NCBI GenBank assembly: GCA_003427395.1
Contig: BFEA01000091.1
Coordinates: 1,906,421 to 1,963,519 of the forward strand
Source: Chara braunii
Taxonomy: Eukaryota; Streptophyta; Charophyceae; Charales; Characeae
Direction of reading: 5' to 3'
Length of the DNA: 57,099 nucleotides
This document shows, piece by piece, positions 1-10,095 of this stretch. Within the stretch, counting starts at the first letter, position 1, and the number at the start of each line of letters is the position of its first letter. The notes beneath the pieces are model-generated. The model was not told the origin of the DNA and did no database searches. It saw only the letters and a program-made list of their open reading frames with translations. The position numbers and the translations under genes are program-made.

Positions 1-79
1 GTTCTATATCTGTTTTGCATCAGGATTCATGTAAACAGCAATGTAGACTGGATGCAGTGAATTGACCGGTAGGCAAGAA

Positions 80-99
80 GGCAGGCAGGCAGGCAGGCA
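80..99. repeat. (GGCA)n microsatellite
   Basis: Five GGCA units in a row. The surrounding first 260 bases show no other structure. Confidence 0.9.
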
Positions 100-265
100 C
101 AATGACTATGAGGGGTGGCTTCTTCTAATATCCGCCAGTGCCAATTTGTCAAATGATAAACGTCAGTATACATTGAATGTGGTCAACTAGCAATAAGTAG
201 GGTGGCCGGCAATGGGTCCACCATCAAGTACGCCCCGGACTTTCCTAGTGTATTGGATTGATCGA

Positions 266-399
266 CTGCCGTCTTCACCCACCCGAATAGAACGCATTGT
301 CATTATCGCATAATATCGCCGAATCTAGGCCGATAGTTGCCCCAAATACAGCAATAATGACCATGTGTTCTATTAGTGTGAACACTGTGAAGACGGTAG
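266..399. mobile_element. Foldback MITE, copy 1 (diverged)
   Basis: The left end reads CTGCCGTCTTCACC and the right end GTGAAGACGGTAG, so the ends are inverted repeats. Inside each arm is CGAATAGAACGC / GTTCTATT. The interior word AAATACAGCAATAATGACC recurs almost exactly in the perfect foldback at 14697-14777, so the two are one family. This copy has an extra ~50 bases in its loop and several arm mismatches. No coding capacity. No target-site duplication was found, so the superfamily is unknown. Confidence 0.75.
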
Positions 400-520
400 C
401 AGCAGACTGCCCTGCAAGTACAGACCATGTAGATTGACTGGAGTAGATAAGTTGGCAAGTACATTTGCTATAGCACAGCCGAGCGAACAAAATTAACAAA
501 CCGATGAAGATTCTTTGTAC

Positions 521-618
521 ATTCATTCTACATTCATTGTAGATTCATAGTAGATTCATTGGAGATTCATTGTAGATTCATTGTAGATTCATTGGAGATT
601 CAGATGCATTGAAGATTC
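521..618. repeat. 11-bp minisatellite
   Basis: About eight units of ATTCATTGTAG with single-base variants (ATTCATAGTAG, ATTCATTGGAG). Nothing coding is seen here. Confidence 0.9.
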
Positions 619-1213
619 GGTGCAGTATCACTGTCGGTTCACCTATCCTGCATCAGGCCTGACGAGGCACAGTGCCAGAATGGACAAAAGATGATCGAAA
701 CCGAATGGTCCAATCTTTTGCATCTGATAATCATGCAACAAGTTAAGGCATTATTTTCTCGGTTTTGGTTGGAAAAAAAAAACAAAAAAAGCACTTTTTC
801 GAAGTTTTTTCTTGGTTTTGATTGTGAAAAAAAAAAAAAAAACTGTTGTCAGAGTTGCTTCCGTACTGCTGATTTCGCCAAGGCACAAGCTCTCATAGGT
901 TGGTAGTAGGTTTTGTTTTTTTTTTTTTCGTTTTTCTTTCCGGGGAAAAGAAGCCAGCCTCGGTCATAAAGCCAGGTACTCCGTACACATATTTGCCAAA
1001 TAATCCATAAACTGAATCATACGACTTCGCAAGGAAAATGAGCGATAGCGAGATGACAGTATCCAGATTGCACAATCACATTGAAACTTCAAAGCCAGAA
1101 AGTATCACTGTGTCCAGAAAGAAGCATTGCACCAATATAACACCAATGGAGAATCATAACAGTGAAAACCAAATGTCAATGAGAGCTTGCTCTCTCCACG
1201 ACCAACATGTGTG
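619..1213. other. Non-coding stretch with A/T homopolymers
   Basis: Contains A-runs near 771-790 and 826-841 and a T-run near 911-928. Open frames are short and homopolymer-driven. No gene is supported. Confidence 0.6.
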
Positions 1214-2010
1214 TTCAGGCCCGTCTCCCTACTTGGCGCTCGGCGCCCAGCCTACTCCCTACACAGCTACCACCTGCCTACGAATTGACAATGCAACTGT
1301 TGACGTCAGCTGCCAACGAAGTACGTGAAGATGTTGCCCAATGCAGACCATCGCCAATACCAGGTATGTGCCCTCACATCGTCATCATCATCATCATCCT
1401 TCTCTCTTCTTCGACTTAAACACACATCTTCCATCTGTACACCCGAAGACCACCTCTGCGCCTCACTGTATGTCGAAGCCCTCAGCCAGCTATGGAGGAC
1501 TGGGCTATGGCGCTGCCCTCAGCAGCGCCCTGCTTCCTGCATGACCGCACGCGCACAGCACCTTGCCCTGAGCGCTAAGCAGCCCGCGAGCAATCGCTCC
1601 AGCAGCGCTGCCGCAGCATTTGGCAAGTGCCTGAATACCTCACCAGGCAGCGAGCTCTTTCCTATACGGAAAGAGCCTGCCTCCCCCGGCGGCCTGACTG
1701 GCTTGCGCCTCTGCCCAGAAGCTTCCGGTAGGCCCCAGGAGGCTGTGCCTCTGTTGCAGCTACTGGGCCTCGTTCGGTTGGGCCTCCCAACCGTCTGTGT
1801 ATGAGGCTGCGGTTCTTGCCCAGGGCCTGCATTTCAGGAAAGGCCTGGAAGGCCGTGGAATGTCTTTGCTGCTCGGCCTGTGTTTCCCTCAAACCAATTG
1901 GCGCGTCACAACTGCCTGGACCCCAAATACGAAATTGACAGCAGAGGGCCTCTCGGACCGCAAATACGAAATTGACAGCAGAGGGCCTCTCGAGATTTGT
2001 TAGGGCCCCT
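1214..2010. repeat. GC-rich dispersed repeat, copy 1
   Basis: A GC-rich block beginning near GGCGCCCAGCCTACTC and ending near TTAGGGCCCCTTAGGCCTG. It is collinear with 7448-8345, which begins GGCGCCCAGTGCCCAGCC and ends ATAGGGCCCCTTGAGGGC. Shared internal landmarks include CCAGGTAYGT, GAAGACCACCT, GCTATGG and AGCTTCCGGT. Divergence is high. Overlapping open frames on both strands are a GC-composition effect, and no protein family is recognised. Confidence 0.6.
1924..1991. repeat. 37-bp tandem duplication
   Basis: CAAATACGAAATTGACAGCA starts at 1924 and again at 1961, a near-exact duplication inside the GC-rich repeat. Confidence 0.9.
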
Positions 2011-2155
2011 TAGGCCTGCCAAGGACCCAGATCCTCGCAACTTAAACTAGCACGCAAGTTGTCACTCAATTCTGGCCGCACTTTGTCAAAGGCTCGAAGC
2101 ACAACTCAATTCTGTTTGCAAGGTGGTGGTCCCCCATCACACGGCTCTCAAACAG

Positions 2156-2295
2156 CGCCTTTTGTGAAGTTTTGTCACAGCATGTTCTTTTTACAGTGCC
2201 TTTTGTCACAGCATGTTCTTTTTAAAGTGCCTTTTGTCACAGTATGCTCTTTTTGCAGTGCCTTTTGTCACACCATGTTCTTTTTACAGTGCTAC
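2156..2295. repeat. 31-bp minisatellite
   Basis: About four units of a 31-base sequence built on CCTTTTGTCACAGCATG followed by TTCTTTTTACAGTG, with point variants. Confidence 0.9.
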
Positions 2296-2429
2296 AAAAG
2301 ACGCTGCCGGTGTCGTCACAGCACAACTTTTCGAAGGGAGGTACATAGTAAAAAGTACTAAGAACGTCTTTTTTTCACTTTTTTCGGTGTAGGTAGGTAC
2401 TTAATAAACACGTTGGACAGCCCTTCCGG

Positions 2430-2529
2430 ACATCCGCCAAAGCACCAGTACACAGTCATGACCCGGCCGCTGGCCGCTCACCGCCAAAGCACCAGTACAC
2501 AGTCATGACCCGGCCGCTGGCCGCTCACC
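2430..2529. repeat. 49-bp tandem duplication
   Basis: CCGCCAAAGCACCAGTACAC through GGCCGCTGGCCGCTCA occurs twice back to back, essentially identical, so it is recent. Confidence 0.9.
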
Positions 2530-3025
2530 GCGACTTTCGGAGGAGGCTGGAAACGTGACAAAGACCATCGATGAAATTTATCAACGCCCGCCTGGCCCCG
2601 AAGTTTGCGGTGTGTGGGGGCGAGTTCATTTTGTGCAAGGCTGGGGACGTGTACTGGCGGTTTAAAATTGCAACGATAGTGTTACGATACAGAGAAGAAT
2701 AGAATGGCCCCCGATGATTCAAGTATGACATGACACCCATAAATTCAGAAACGGTCCAAATTTGTAATGTCAAAGTGGAGAGAAAAAAAAAAGAAACATG
2801 TCAGACAAACACACTCCGGAACCAGGCTAATGTCCATGACTTCAAAATTCACATAGCAGCATGCACAATGCATTGCACATCTCTTCTTTTAATGTAAATC
2901 TTGACCAAGCATGAGGGTCTCCTGTCCATGCACAGCTGCAACAACAGACAAGATGGGCCAGTGTGACTAAACTCTGCAGAGGTTTCCGACACGGCATTTT
3001 CACTTCTTGACACCTCTACAGCATG
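2530..3025. other. Intergenic, no gene seen
   Basis: Unique-looking sequence with a short A-run at 2783-2792. No open frame of note. Confidence 0.5.
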
Positions 3026-3149
<124 letters not shown>

Positions 3150-3404
3150 AAGCTTCCCCCACAACAACCCCTATTCCAACCAGATGAGTAGAACCGGACT
3201 GAGTCCGCCCAAACAGGCAGCACGAATCATTTAGAACCATTTTGAACCGTGTTTAGCTAGGGTTTCTTTGGGGCAAAAGCTCCTCTTTGACTTTACCACA
3301 TACAAGGCTGCCCACGTTGATGGTGGTTGAGCGGCAGCTGCCCACATCCNNNTGTGCCTTAACGGCCCACTTGCACGTTATAATAAGAGGCAGAGTAAAG
3401 GGGA

Positions 3405-3595
3405 AGGTATGCTCCTGTGCACTTCAGTTCAGATCTTCATACTCCTGTTCATTTCACTTCAGATCTCCAGCTGTTCATTTCCCTTTGGATCTCCAGCTGT
3501 TCATTTCACTTCAGGTCTTCAGCATATGCTTAGTCTTTGTGTTTGTCGTTCGTCTTCATACTCCTGTTCATTTCTCTTCAAATCTTCAACTTATA
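3405..3595. repeat. ~27-bp minisatellite with CTCCAGCTGTTCATTTC
   Basis: Imperfect repeats of a CTTCAGATCTTCATACTCCTG / TTCATTTCACTTCAG type unit. A 3-base N gap lies nearby at 3350-3352. Confidence 0.75.
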
Positions 3596-3644
3596 CTTTG
3601 TCTGTACTCTTACTGATGCTCATTCGTATGTATTTCCTAGTTGC

Positions 3645-3646
<2 letters not shown>

Positions 3647-3693
<47 letters not shown>

Positions 3694-3713
3694 TGTGTGT
3701 GCGTGTGTGTGTA
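3647..3713. repeat. (GT)n microsatellite
   Basis: GT run with two interruptions. Confidence 0.97.
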
Positions 3714-4370
3714 AGAACAGCTGAACTGTCTGCTAGACTCTCTAGCCCTTATGCAAGCCCACAGGCAAAGGCAGAATGCATCTGCAGAAAGGTCGTATGA
3801 GATAAGGGGTATAATGAATCTTACCCTTATTCTACAAAATAAGCAACATATGCTTCCAAATGAATCCACAAACAGGCAGCCAGTCTGAAAACATTTTGCA
3901 TCATTTACGGCAAACTTTTTCGCAATGCTTAGCCGGTTCAGGAAAAGGCAGCTCACGAACGCCCTGCAAATCTTCCGTTAGGACGGGAAAGATCCTGCAG
4001 TCCAAACTACAGAAGTACGGAGTTGCTCGCACCGTACCTGCAAATCCGCAACAGACTACACGTACTACTTCCTTCCCTTCCTTACAGGAAGACCCTGCGC
4101 ATCCAAACTATAGAAGAAAACACTCGCTCACACCGTACCTTCGGATATAGCGTCGTTATTATGCTGACACCCTGGAGTGCTGATTTCCATCGCACTGCCG
4201 ATTGCCGTAAGCTTGGCATCATCGCCAGCACACTGTGCTGGCTTTCACCTGAACGTCCTGCTGTGCTCGCTTTCACCTGGCCATCCAGCAGCAAAGCTCT
4301 TTTCAGGATCTATTTATATATTCAGTCTCACGGTCGCCCACTCCAGGCCATGCATAATGGGTCAGCAGGT
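3714..4370. other. Non-coding stretch with a diverged ~95-bp duplication
   Basis: CCTGCAGTCCAAACTACAGAAG near 3991 and CCTGCGCATCCAAACTATAGAAG near 4093 are each followed by CTCGC..CACCGTACCT, giving two diverged tandem units. No gene is seen. Confidence 0.5.
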
Positions 4371-4475
4371 AAATCGAGACACAATATGCATGTCATACTT
4401 GCGCAGGGGCCATGCTAATCTTCTTTCTCTGTATCGTATCGTTCCAATCCTTTTCATGGATGTCCCGAACGCCAC
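4371..4475 (-). pseudogene. U6 snRNA-derived fragment with micro-insertions
   Basis: On the minus strand it reads TTCGGGACATCC ... TTGGAACGATAC ... GATTAGCATGGCCCCTGCGC ... AAGTATGACATGC ... TCTCGATTT, the order of plant U6. It carries two short insertions: GATAC is duplicated in ACGATACGATAC, and AGAA is duplicated before GATTAG. The 3' end departs from U6 after TCTCGATTT, and there is neither a T-run terminator nor an A-rich tail. A dead copy is the best call. Confidence 0.8.
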
Positions 4476-5204
4476 CTTTCTTTTTCAACCATAAAGTTTA
4501 CAGTCCTGTGGAAATTGGAAATCATTTTGGGCAAGACGATGAATGATGCTCAAACTTTGCGTGTTGCAAAGCGCCGAAATCCTTCAGCGACACCTTTCTC
4601 TGAGAAGATGGCCCACTGGGGAGATGGCCCACTTCCCATTCCCAGATCACTTTTTCACACTCCTGATCACCGTAAGCTTGTCGTCGCTGACAAGAGAACC
4701 GCAATTTTTTGCTTGCACCTGAAAGTTCTGCTGCCCGCTCACTTCTTCAAACATTCAGATCATCGCAGTCGTTCGGTACAAATATGACAATGCTCGCTCG
4801 AGACGATGTCCGCCTTCATTCCTCCCACGGACTGTGTCATCTGAAAAATTCACATCATGAAATGCCACAGTCCGAACTGACGTCAGGTCATCCCGCAGAA
4901 TATCAACAGCAAGAAAAACAAACCGGCAGAGTCCAAACTGACGTCAGGTCATCCCGCATTGCCCCAACGGGGCCCTTCCACAAGACCCTTCCGACAGCGC
5001 TCAAAGGGTTCGTGGAACTTCGTGCCAACATATCAATTCCCGACTTCACCAAAGCTGTGATTGACGAGCTGGTCCAGAGCCGAGGACTGTGGCAAAGGGC
5101 AACGGCAGCAGGACGTCGTTCCGACGTACCTGGTCCTGTTAGATGCAGAAGAACAGCGAGAAGATGAACACAAAAAGGGAGTGACAGGTAACCCCAAAAG
5201 ACAG
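4476..5204. other. Intergenic, no supported gene
   Basis: Short direct repeats only: GATGGCCCACT twice at 4607-4631 and TCCGAACTGACGTCAGGTCATCCCGCA-like words at 4871 and 4932. The ACGTCA words resemble bZIP-type sites but are part of the repeat. Confidence 0.4.
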
Positions 5205-5400
5205 GGAGTAGGGTACCCAACTGGCCTAGTTCAGTAGGTACTACACCCCTGAACTGTTGAAATACAGACCCGAATTCAAACTCCTTCGGAAGCAGATGAG
5301 TGAAATTGCACAATTAGGGACAGTCAGTTCGATGATGATATCTCAAGCCCATCGCCCTTTCAACGAAGAAGAGGAAAAAAAAAAAAAACAAAAAAAAAAC
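5205..5400 (+). mobile_element. tRNA-derived SINE, copy 1
   Basis: The head has a pol III A-box-like TAGTTCAGTAGG at 5227 and a B-box-like GAATTCAAACTCC at 5272, 45 bases apart. The body shares GAAATACAGACC, GGAAGCAGATGAGTGAAAT and GTCAGTTCGATGATGA..ATCTCAA with the copy at 14778. It ends in a long A-rich tail (5371-5399), as expected for LINE-driven retroposition. The head has lost a good match to both boxes, so it is probably inactive. Confidence 0.75.
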
Positions 5401-5464
5401 GCGTATGTTTTATGCAACAACGCTTTGCCAGCAAAGCATTCGTTTTACTCGCACTCAAATCTGT

Positions 5465-5720
5465 GAAAATGAGAATGACTCTTCCGTTAGAACACGGAAA
5501 GATACACAGCCATTTTATTTTATTTTTGCCTTTGTTGCATGTTGGTAAGTACTGGAGCGAGGCCCTTCGTTGTCACCGCACGGCAAAGCAGCGCCACGGG
5601 AGGCGAACTTCAAGATGCTAGTATCGCCCTCGCTCCGCTACTGGCCAAATATGCGAAATGAGAATGAATCTTCCACTAGAACATGGGAAGATACACCGCC
5701 ATATTTTCGGTCTAGTAGTG
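5465..5720. repeat. Two diverged copies of an AATGA..CTTCC..TAGAACA unit
   Basis: AAAATGAGAATGACTCTTCC then TTAGAACACGGAAAGATACAC at 5465, and AAATGAGAATGAATCTTCCA then CTAGAACATGGGAAGATACAC at 5656. The same word family also occurs at 34615, 35597 and 35680. Confidence 0.7.
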
Positions 5721-5909
5721 GACCGAGGCCCTATGTACGGTATCCGCTTCTCCCCATGAAAAGGACAAAACGCTCCGGAAGCGCTGACGTGGCAATGGAT
5801 TCTTCTGGCTTTGCAGATCGAGGATTGATTTGTGTTTTTTGAACTTTTTCATTGCTGAGCTACACAGAATTTCAGGCTGTCGAAAAAAAAAAAAAAAAAA
5901 AAAAAAAGG

Positions 5910-6045
5910 AGGGCATTGGGGGGGCAAAACAGGACGGTAGTCTTCACCTTTAACCGGCGGCTCCTTGGGAATTCATATCAGAATGGGGGGGCGAAACAGG
6001 ACGGTAGTCTTCACCTTTAACAGGCGGCTCCTTGGGAATACAATG
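5910..6045. repeat. ~65-bp tandem duplication
   Basis: GGGGGGGCAAAACAGGACGG to CTCCTTGGGAAT is present twice in tandem with few changes. A 25-base A-run (5883-5907) precedes it. Confidence 0.85.
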
Positions 6046-7447
6046 GCACCAACGATGGCCAAATTGCCTCCAAACACGCTGCCATGGACTACAAAAAAAA
6101 TCACATGCAATGCATGGCCCCATGAATATATAGAAAGAAAAAGAAAAAGAAAGGAAGATAGATGTGATGGTGACTCTCATTGATAGTAGACTCGAAAAGA
6201 GAATTGTGAGCTGGTTTTGTAACTTTTTTCTTTAAAAGTAGTGGAATACGCAATTGACTCGAGGGCTTGTACGGAGAGTACAACTGTAGGTATGATTTGA
6301 GGGATAGATAATGGCGAGTCTCTGTGTTCGCAGCAGAGAAAGGAGCAGGTAATCATGGAGTAATCAATCAATCAATCAATCAATTAACTTCGTCATAATT
6401 TCCCTCTTCGTGCTTCAATTATTCAAAATCTCGATAGGAACTATTAGGAAGACAGTTTGGATCTATACTATTATATGCTATGCTATACCTGCTATCAACT
6501 GGTGAGTCCTGCTATCTGATACTTTGTCATACTGTGTCGTGCTCTGGGGAGAGAGAGAGAGAGAGATACGCACTTGCAATATTGGACAACACGTGCGAGG
6601 CTTTACTTTCACAAAATACACCTCCTGTCCATGGCATGCGACTCGCAGAGTCGCGATTACCCTTCTACCTCTCTGCTCAGGTAATCCTTTCAGCCATTAT
6701 CCACATTATATGTATCTTCGGTCCGAATACTTCCCTATCTGGCTTCCCCAGTCCCTGCAGTCTCCTCTCATCATCGTATGGTCGTCGCCGCTCCTGCCTT
6801 CTGCCATCCCGGATTTCTCCTGGTCGCGGAAACATCCTTGGAAAATTTCTGTGTCATTATATCCGCTGAATAATCCAGGTACTGCTTCCGGTTCCCTCAT
6901 TCCTTCGCCCCGATGAGTATTTTGAGTATTGGATTTTTTGGCTATTCCGTGCTCCTCCCTTGCTTTGTCGTCCGATTTCCATCTGGTCACCAAATCCTTC
7001 GACAATTCATCCTCCAAAAGGTTATGCGTTGATATATCTACTGGAGTATCCAGGTGAGTTGTCCGGTTTCCTCGTTCTGACTTCCATTCTCGTGAAATTC
7101 GTCTTTAGGTTTTCCGCTCTTTTTCTTTTGTCGCTGTACAAGTATCCAGCATTCGTGATATGTGTCGTTTTAAATCCTTTGGTGGAAATACTGCGAAGTC
7201 AAACGAATTCACTTTTTGCCTTGTTTTTGTTTTTGTTTTTGTTTTTGCATTTATTTATGCAACGAATATGAGTGTGAACGATATACAGAGAACCAAGTTG
7301 CGAAATCACACAGATGTCCAGGTAGTCGAGACCAAGCAGAGAGTACAAAATGCACCGAAAAACCATCCATATAAAGCAATACCATGAAGTAATGAGCCAA
7401 TGTTCAAGCCCTTAGGCCACACCAACACAGTATCCAAAGAAGCTCCT
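6046..7447. other. Intergenic, no supported gene
   Basis: Contains a short (ATCA)n near 6361-6384 and (GA)n near 6549-6566. Open frames on both strands are short and show no recognisable domain. Confidence 0.5.
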
Positions 7448-8345
7448 CTTCCGTCTGGCGCCCAGTGCCCAGCCTACTCTACCCGACTATCCTACCTACA
7501 GCTCGTTCATGCAACAGGGTCAATTCTCGAAGACCAATGTACATAACTGTCAACAGCATAGCCGACCTCTCTTCATGCACCAGGTACGTATCTCGGCACC
7601 CTCAATCAGACCTTCATTACCCACACTCGCCTCCTTCCCTGAAGACCACCTGATCGCCCTCGTTACCCCCTGGCGCCTAGCAGCTTGGCTATGGCTGCTT
7701 GCGCCTCGCTGCCCTGCAGCGCCCCACCTCACCACTACGCGCCCCGTCCGCGCCTTTGGCAGCAGTGCAGCATCAAGCGAGAGCGCAGCAGCACTTCCGC
7801 ATTGCCTGCACTGGCCAGAATGCCTGGCCTGGGCTGCCTCACTTCTTTTATGGAAGTCGCAGCCTCCTGGATGCTGCGTGTGGCCTGGCTGAAGCTTCCA
7901 GTAGCTTCCGGTTGGGCCTCAGACCTTGCACCCAGGCCCAAGACTACAGTTGAGGGCCTGGGCCCTTTTCAGTTGGGCGCGGCCTCAGTCTCCAGACTTG
8001 GGCTGTTTGCTGCATCTGTGCAGGGCTCCCAGGCAGGTGCGTCGGCAGTACTGCCTTTCCAAAGGCCGATGGCCTGCTTCCCAATGTATCGGCCCTGCTT
8101 TGTGTGTATGTGCCCAGGCACAACTGTTAAGGCCTGGGCCAACTGTATGACGCAGCTTAGTGAGGCTCACGCGTCTACCCAACCAACTGTCGTGCTGTGA
8201 GAGCCTGAATACCCACATATGGAAATGTCAAATTTTGGCCTCTGACGAATATTCAGGCCCGGCTTCACTTAGGGCGGGCACTCGGCTTGCTGGGGGCCTT
8301 AGCCCAAAACAAGTGATGTCTGATAGGGCCCCTTGAGGGCTTGTT
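7448..8345. repeat. GC-rich dispersed repeat, copy 2
   Basis: Collinear and in the same orientation as 1214-2010 (see that entry). Open frames of up to about 170 codons occur on both strands but none resembles a known protein. Confidence 0.6.
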
Positions 8346-8350
8346 CCCTA

Positions 8351-8353
8351 CAT

Positions 8354-8384
<31 letters not shown>

Positions 8385-8420
8385 CTCATTTATTTATTAA
8401 ATTATTTATTTATTTATTTG
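8351..8420. repeat. (ATTT)n microsatellite
   Basis: ATTT tetranucleotide run with a few interruptions. Confidence 0.95.
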
Positions 8421-8959
8421 AATTCATTCGCAAACATATCGTTTTACTTTCACTGATGAACTATCATGAGGTGCAAAAAACTATTGCACTTACGGTTCTT
8501 GGACAAGCATTACCCTTCCGCTCCTTTTGTGACTGCTTGGTGGTTATATCCCTAGGTTTTCTTCCGCATTTTCATTCGTGATTTGAAATTTGTTCGGCAT
8601 ATGGTCGTCTCCTTGTTCTCATCATCAAAGTGGCTTTATATTTCGATTTTGGTTTTTTTGCTCAAGTTCTTCCGATCTTCATTTTCCTTTTGTCGATGGC
8701 TTTCGATGATTTTTAAGAGCAAAGTTCCCCAAACGTGTTATCTTTGTACGGGTCCTCAGTTTTTATTAATGACTGCTGTTGAATTGAATACGGTAAAAGG
8801 TCGTCTGCTGTTATATCTTAATGGACATTCAATATTCACTTATTTATTTATCTGTGGTAATTACCTTTGATTTTCCAATCTTTTCTGTCTTCCGTTTCCA
8901 GAAAACCACGGAAGATTTTGAGCACTGCGTTGTCTTTACAGTTTCTGACAAAGGTCAGG

Positions 8960-9135
8960 AAAGCCTAACGTTTTATCTTCCAAGGGTATTCTAATAGTCT
9001 CAGCTCCATACAATATAGTTCCATTACGGCGGGTAGATCCTTCGCGCCATACGTATTCGCTACCATTCTATGTAGGATGCCGACGATTGTTAGTACTTTG
9101 GTGTTCACGGAACCGACACTCCTGACATGACGGAT
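8960..9135 (-). pseudogene. Possible LINE reverse-transcriptase C-terminal remnant
   Basis: The minus-strand frame reads VNTKVLTIVGILHRM, then a short gap, then LPAVMELY and LRLLEYPW. This resembles the helix that follows the RT catalytic core in non-LTR elements, where a leucine-rich stretch ends in LLYG-E-W. The frame is short and soon interrupted: EDKTLGFPDLCQ follows in another frame around 8930-8960. Nothing upstream restores the catalytic motifs. Family assignment is an inference. Confidence 0.3.
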
Positions 9136-9197
9136 ATATATATTTATATATATAAGGTGGATTATCACTTACAGTGTAATCAGTTAGGGGATTCTGC

Positions 9198-9253
9198 AGA
9201 CTGTTGAGGGTTCAGTTTCCTGATGAGTCGGTGAAACTCCAACGAAACAGTTT
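9198..9253 (+). ncRNA. Type III hammerhead ribozyme, copy 1
   Basis: Stem III is AGACTGT (9198-9204) with ACAGTTT (9247-9253), 7 pairs including one G-U. The cleavage triplet is GTT (9203-9205), which is an allowed NUH but weaker than GUC. Stem I is GAGG (9206) with TTTC (to 9219), kept only through G-U wobbles, with loop GTTCAG. The core CTGATGAG is at 9220-9227. Stem II is GTCGG/CCAAC with one C-A mismatch and loop TGAAACT. The core GAAA is at 9244-9247. TTCA of loop 1 can pair with TGAA of loop 2, the usual tertiary contact. Probably slower than copy 2. Confidence 0.88.
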
Positions 9254-9390
9254 ACCACAGCCCCTCGTTTGTTGTCCTCTTCTCCCTCTCTGCCTATGGT
9301 TTACCGGGCAGCTCTGTTTGACTATATATACCACGACTTCGCTAGCACCCTGCTACGGTATTCTCCGGTCAGGTCGAGCGGCAGGGGTCA

Positions 9391-9527
9391 GGGCCGTCAC
9401 TACGCGGCCATGCTGTGCCTCTAGTGCCAGCGGCATGTCTGGAGTGTATTTTTTGGTCGGGGCCGTCATTACGCAGCCATGCTGTGCCTCTAGTGCCAGA
9501 GGGGTGTCTGGAGTGTATTTTTTGGCT
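9391..9527. repeat. 69-bp tandem duplication inside the retrozyme
   Basis: GGGCCGTCACTACGC at 9391 and GGGCCGTCATTACGC at 9460 start two tandem units ending in GGAGTGTATTTTTTGG. They lie between the two hammerheads and so would be part of the predicted 565-nt RNA. Confidence 0.9.
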
Positions 9528-9762
9528 GTGACAGACCTTTCTTTGTTTCGTGGGTGTTTTGCTTCCTTGTGTGAACAGTCTGTAGAGTTTTCCACCTGGT
9601 GTGGGTGAGTGATAGTCTGCTTTGACTTTTGCCACAGGTACCTTGAGGGCAGTGGTTGGTGCCCACCTCAGGGTATCAGTTGTCGGGCAGTCGTTGATGC
9701 TTAACCACAGCCGGGGTTAAGGTGGATTATCACTTGCAGTGTAATCAGTTAGGGGATTCTGC

Positions 9763-9818
9763 AGACTGTCGAGGATTCAGCCTCCTGATGAGTCGGTGAA
9801 ACTCCAACGAAACAGTTT
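9763..9818 (+). ncRNA. Type III hammerhead ribozyme, copy 2 (canonical)
   Basis: Stem III is AGACTGT (9763-9769) with ACAGTTT (9812-9818). The cleavage triplet is GTC (9768-9770), the optimal one. Stem I is GAGG/CCTC, four Watson-Crick pairs (9771-9784), with loop ATTCAG. CTGATGAG is at 9785-9792. Stem II is GTCGG/CCAAC with one mismatch and loop TGAAACT. GAAA is at 9809-9812. Every invariant core base is present. Loop 1 TTCA and loop 2 TGAA are complementary. Predicted cut between 9770 and 9771. Confidence 0.92.
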
Positions 9819-9884
9819 GCCACAGCTCCTCGTTTGCTGTCCTCTTCTCCCTCTCTGCCTACGGTTTACCGGGAAGCTCTGTTT

Positions 9885-9968
<84 letters not shown>
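9885..9968. repeat. (AG)n microsatellite
   Basis: Uninterrupted AG run that begins at the last bases of the retrozyme repeat. Confidence 0.98.
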
Positions 9969-9971
<3 letters not shown>

Positions 9972-10095
9972 GGTCCAAAACGGTATGTCAATAACTAATG
10001 GTTGGCTTCTGATGCTGAAGCTGTTCGGATCTGGAGGGTTGGTGGCTGACTTCAAATGCAGAAGAAAAAAATATTCTCTCTCTCTTTGTCGTTAC

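Larger units (their letters stand above)
9153..9886 (+). mobile_element. Retrozyme-like element with terminal direct repeats
   Basis: Two 169-bp direct repeats (9153-9321 and 9718-9886, about 94% identical by eye, ~10 differences) flank a 396-bp interior. Each repeat carries one type III hammerhead ribozyme at the same offset, exactly 565 bases apart. Self-cleavage of a transcript at both sites would release a 565-nt RNA (9206-9770) with the ends needed for circularisation. This is the design of retrozymes, non-autonomous retroelements known from plants and animals. There is no coding capacity. The left flank is (TA)n and the right flank (AG)n. I see no convincing primer-binding site or polypurine tract, so an LTR-type or a tandem-dimer origin are both possible. 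Confidence 0.85.

Noticed and set aside
1325-1804. 159-codon frame in the GC-rich repeat, and the 171-codon frame at 7685
   Set aside because: The two repeat copies do not preserve the same reading frame or peptide, so conservation is at DNA level only.
2415-2432. CCCTTCCGGACATCCG as a U6 5' fragment
   Set aside because: Only ~16 bases match and the following sequence is not U6; chance is a fair explanation.
8452-8480. Other CTGATGA words (8452, 33064, 42489, 46911) as hammerheads
   Set aside because: None is followed at the right distance by GAAA with a closing stem.
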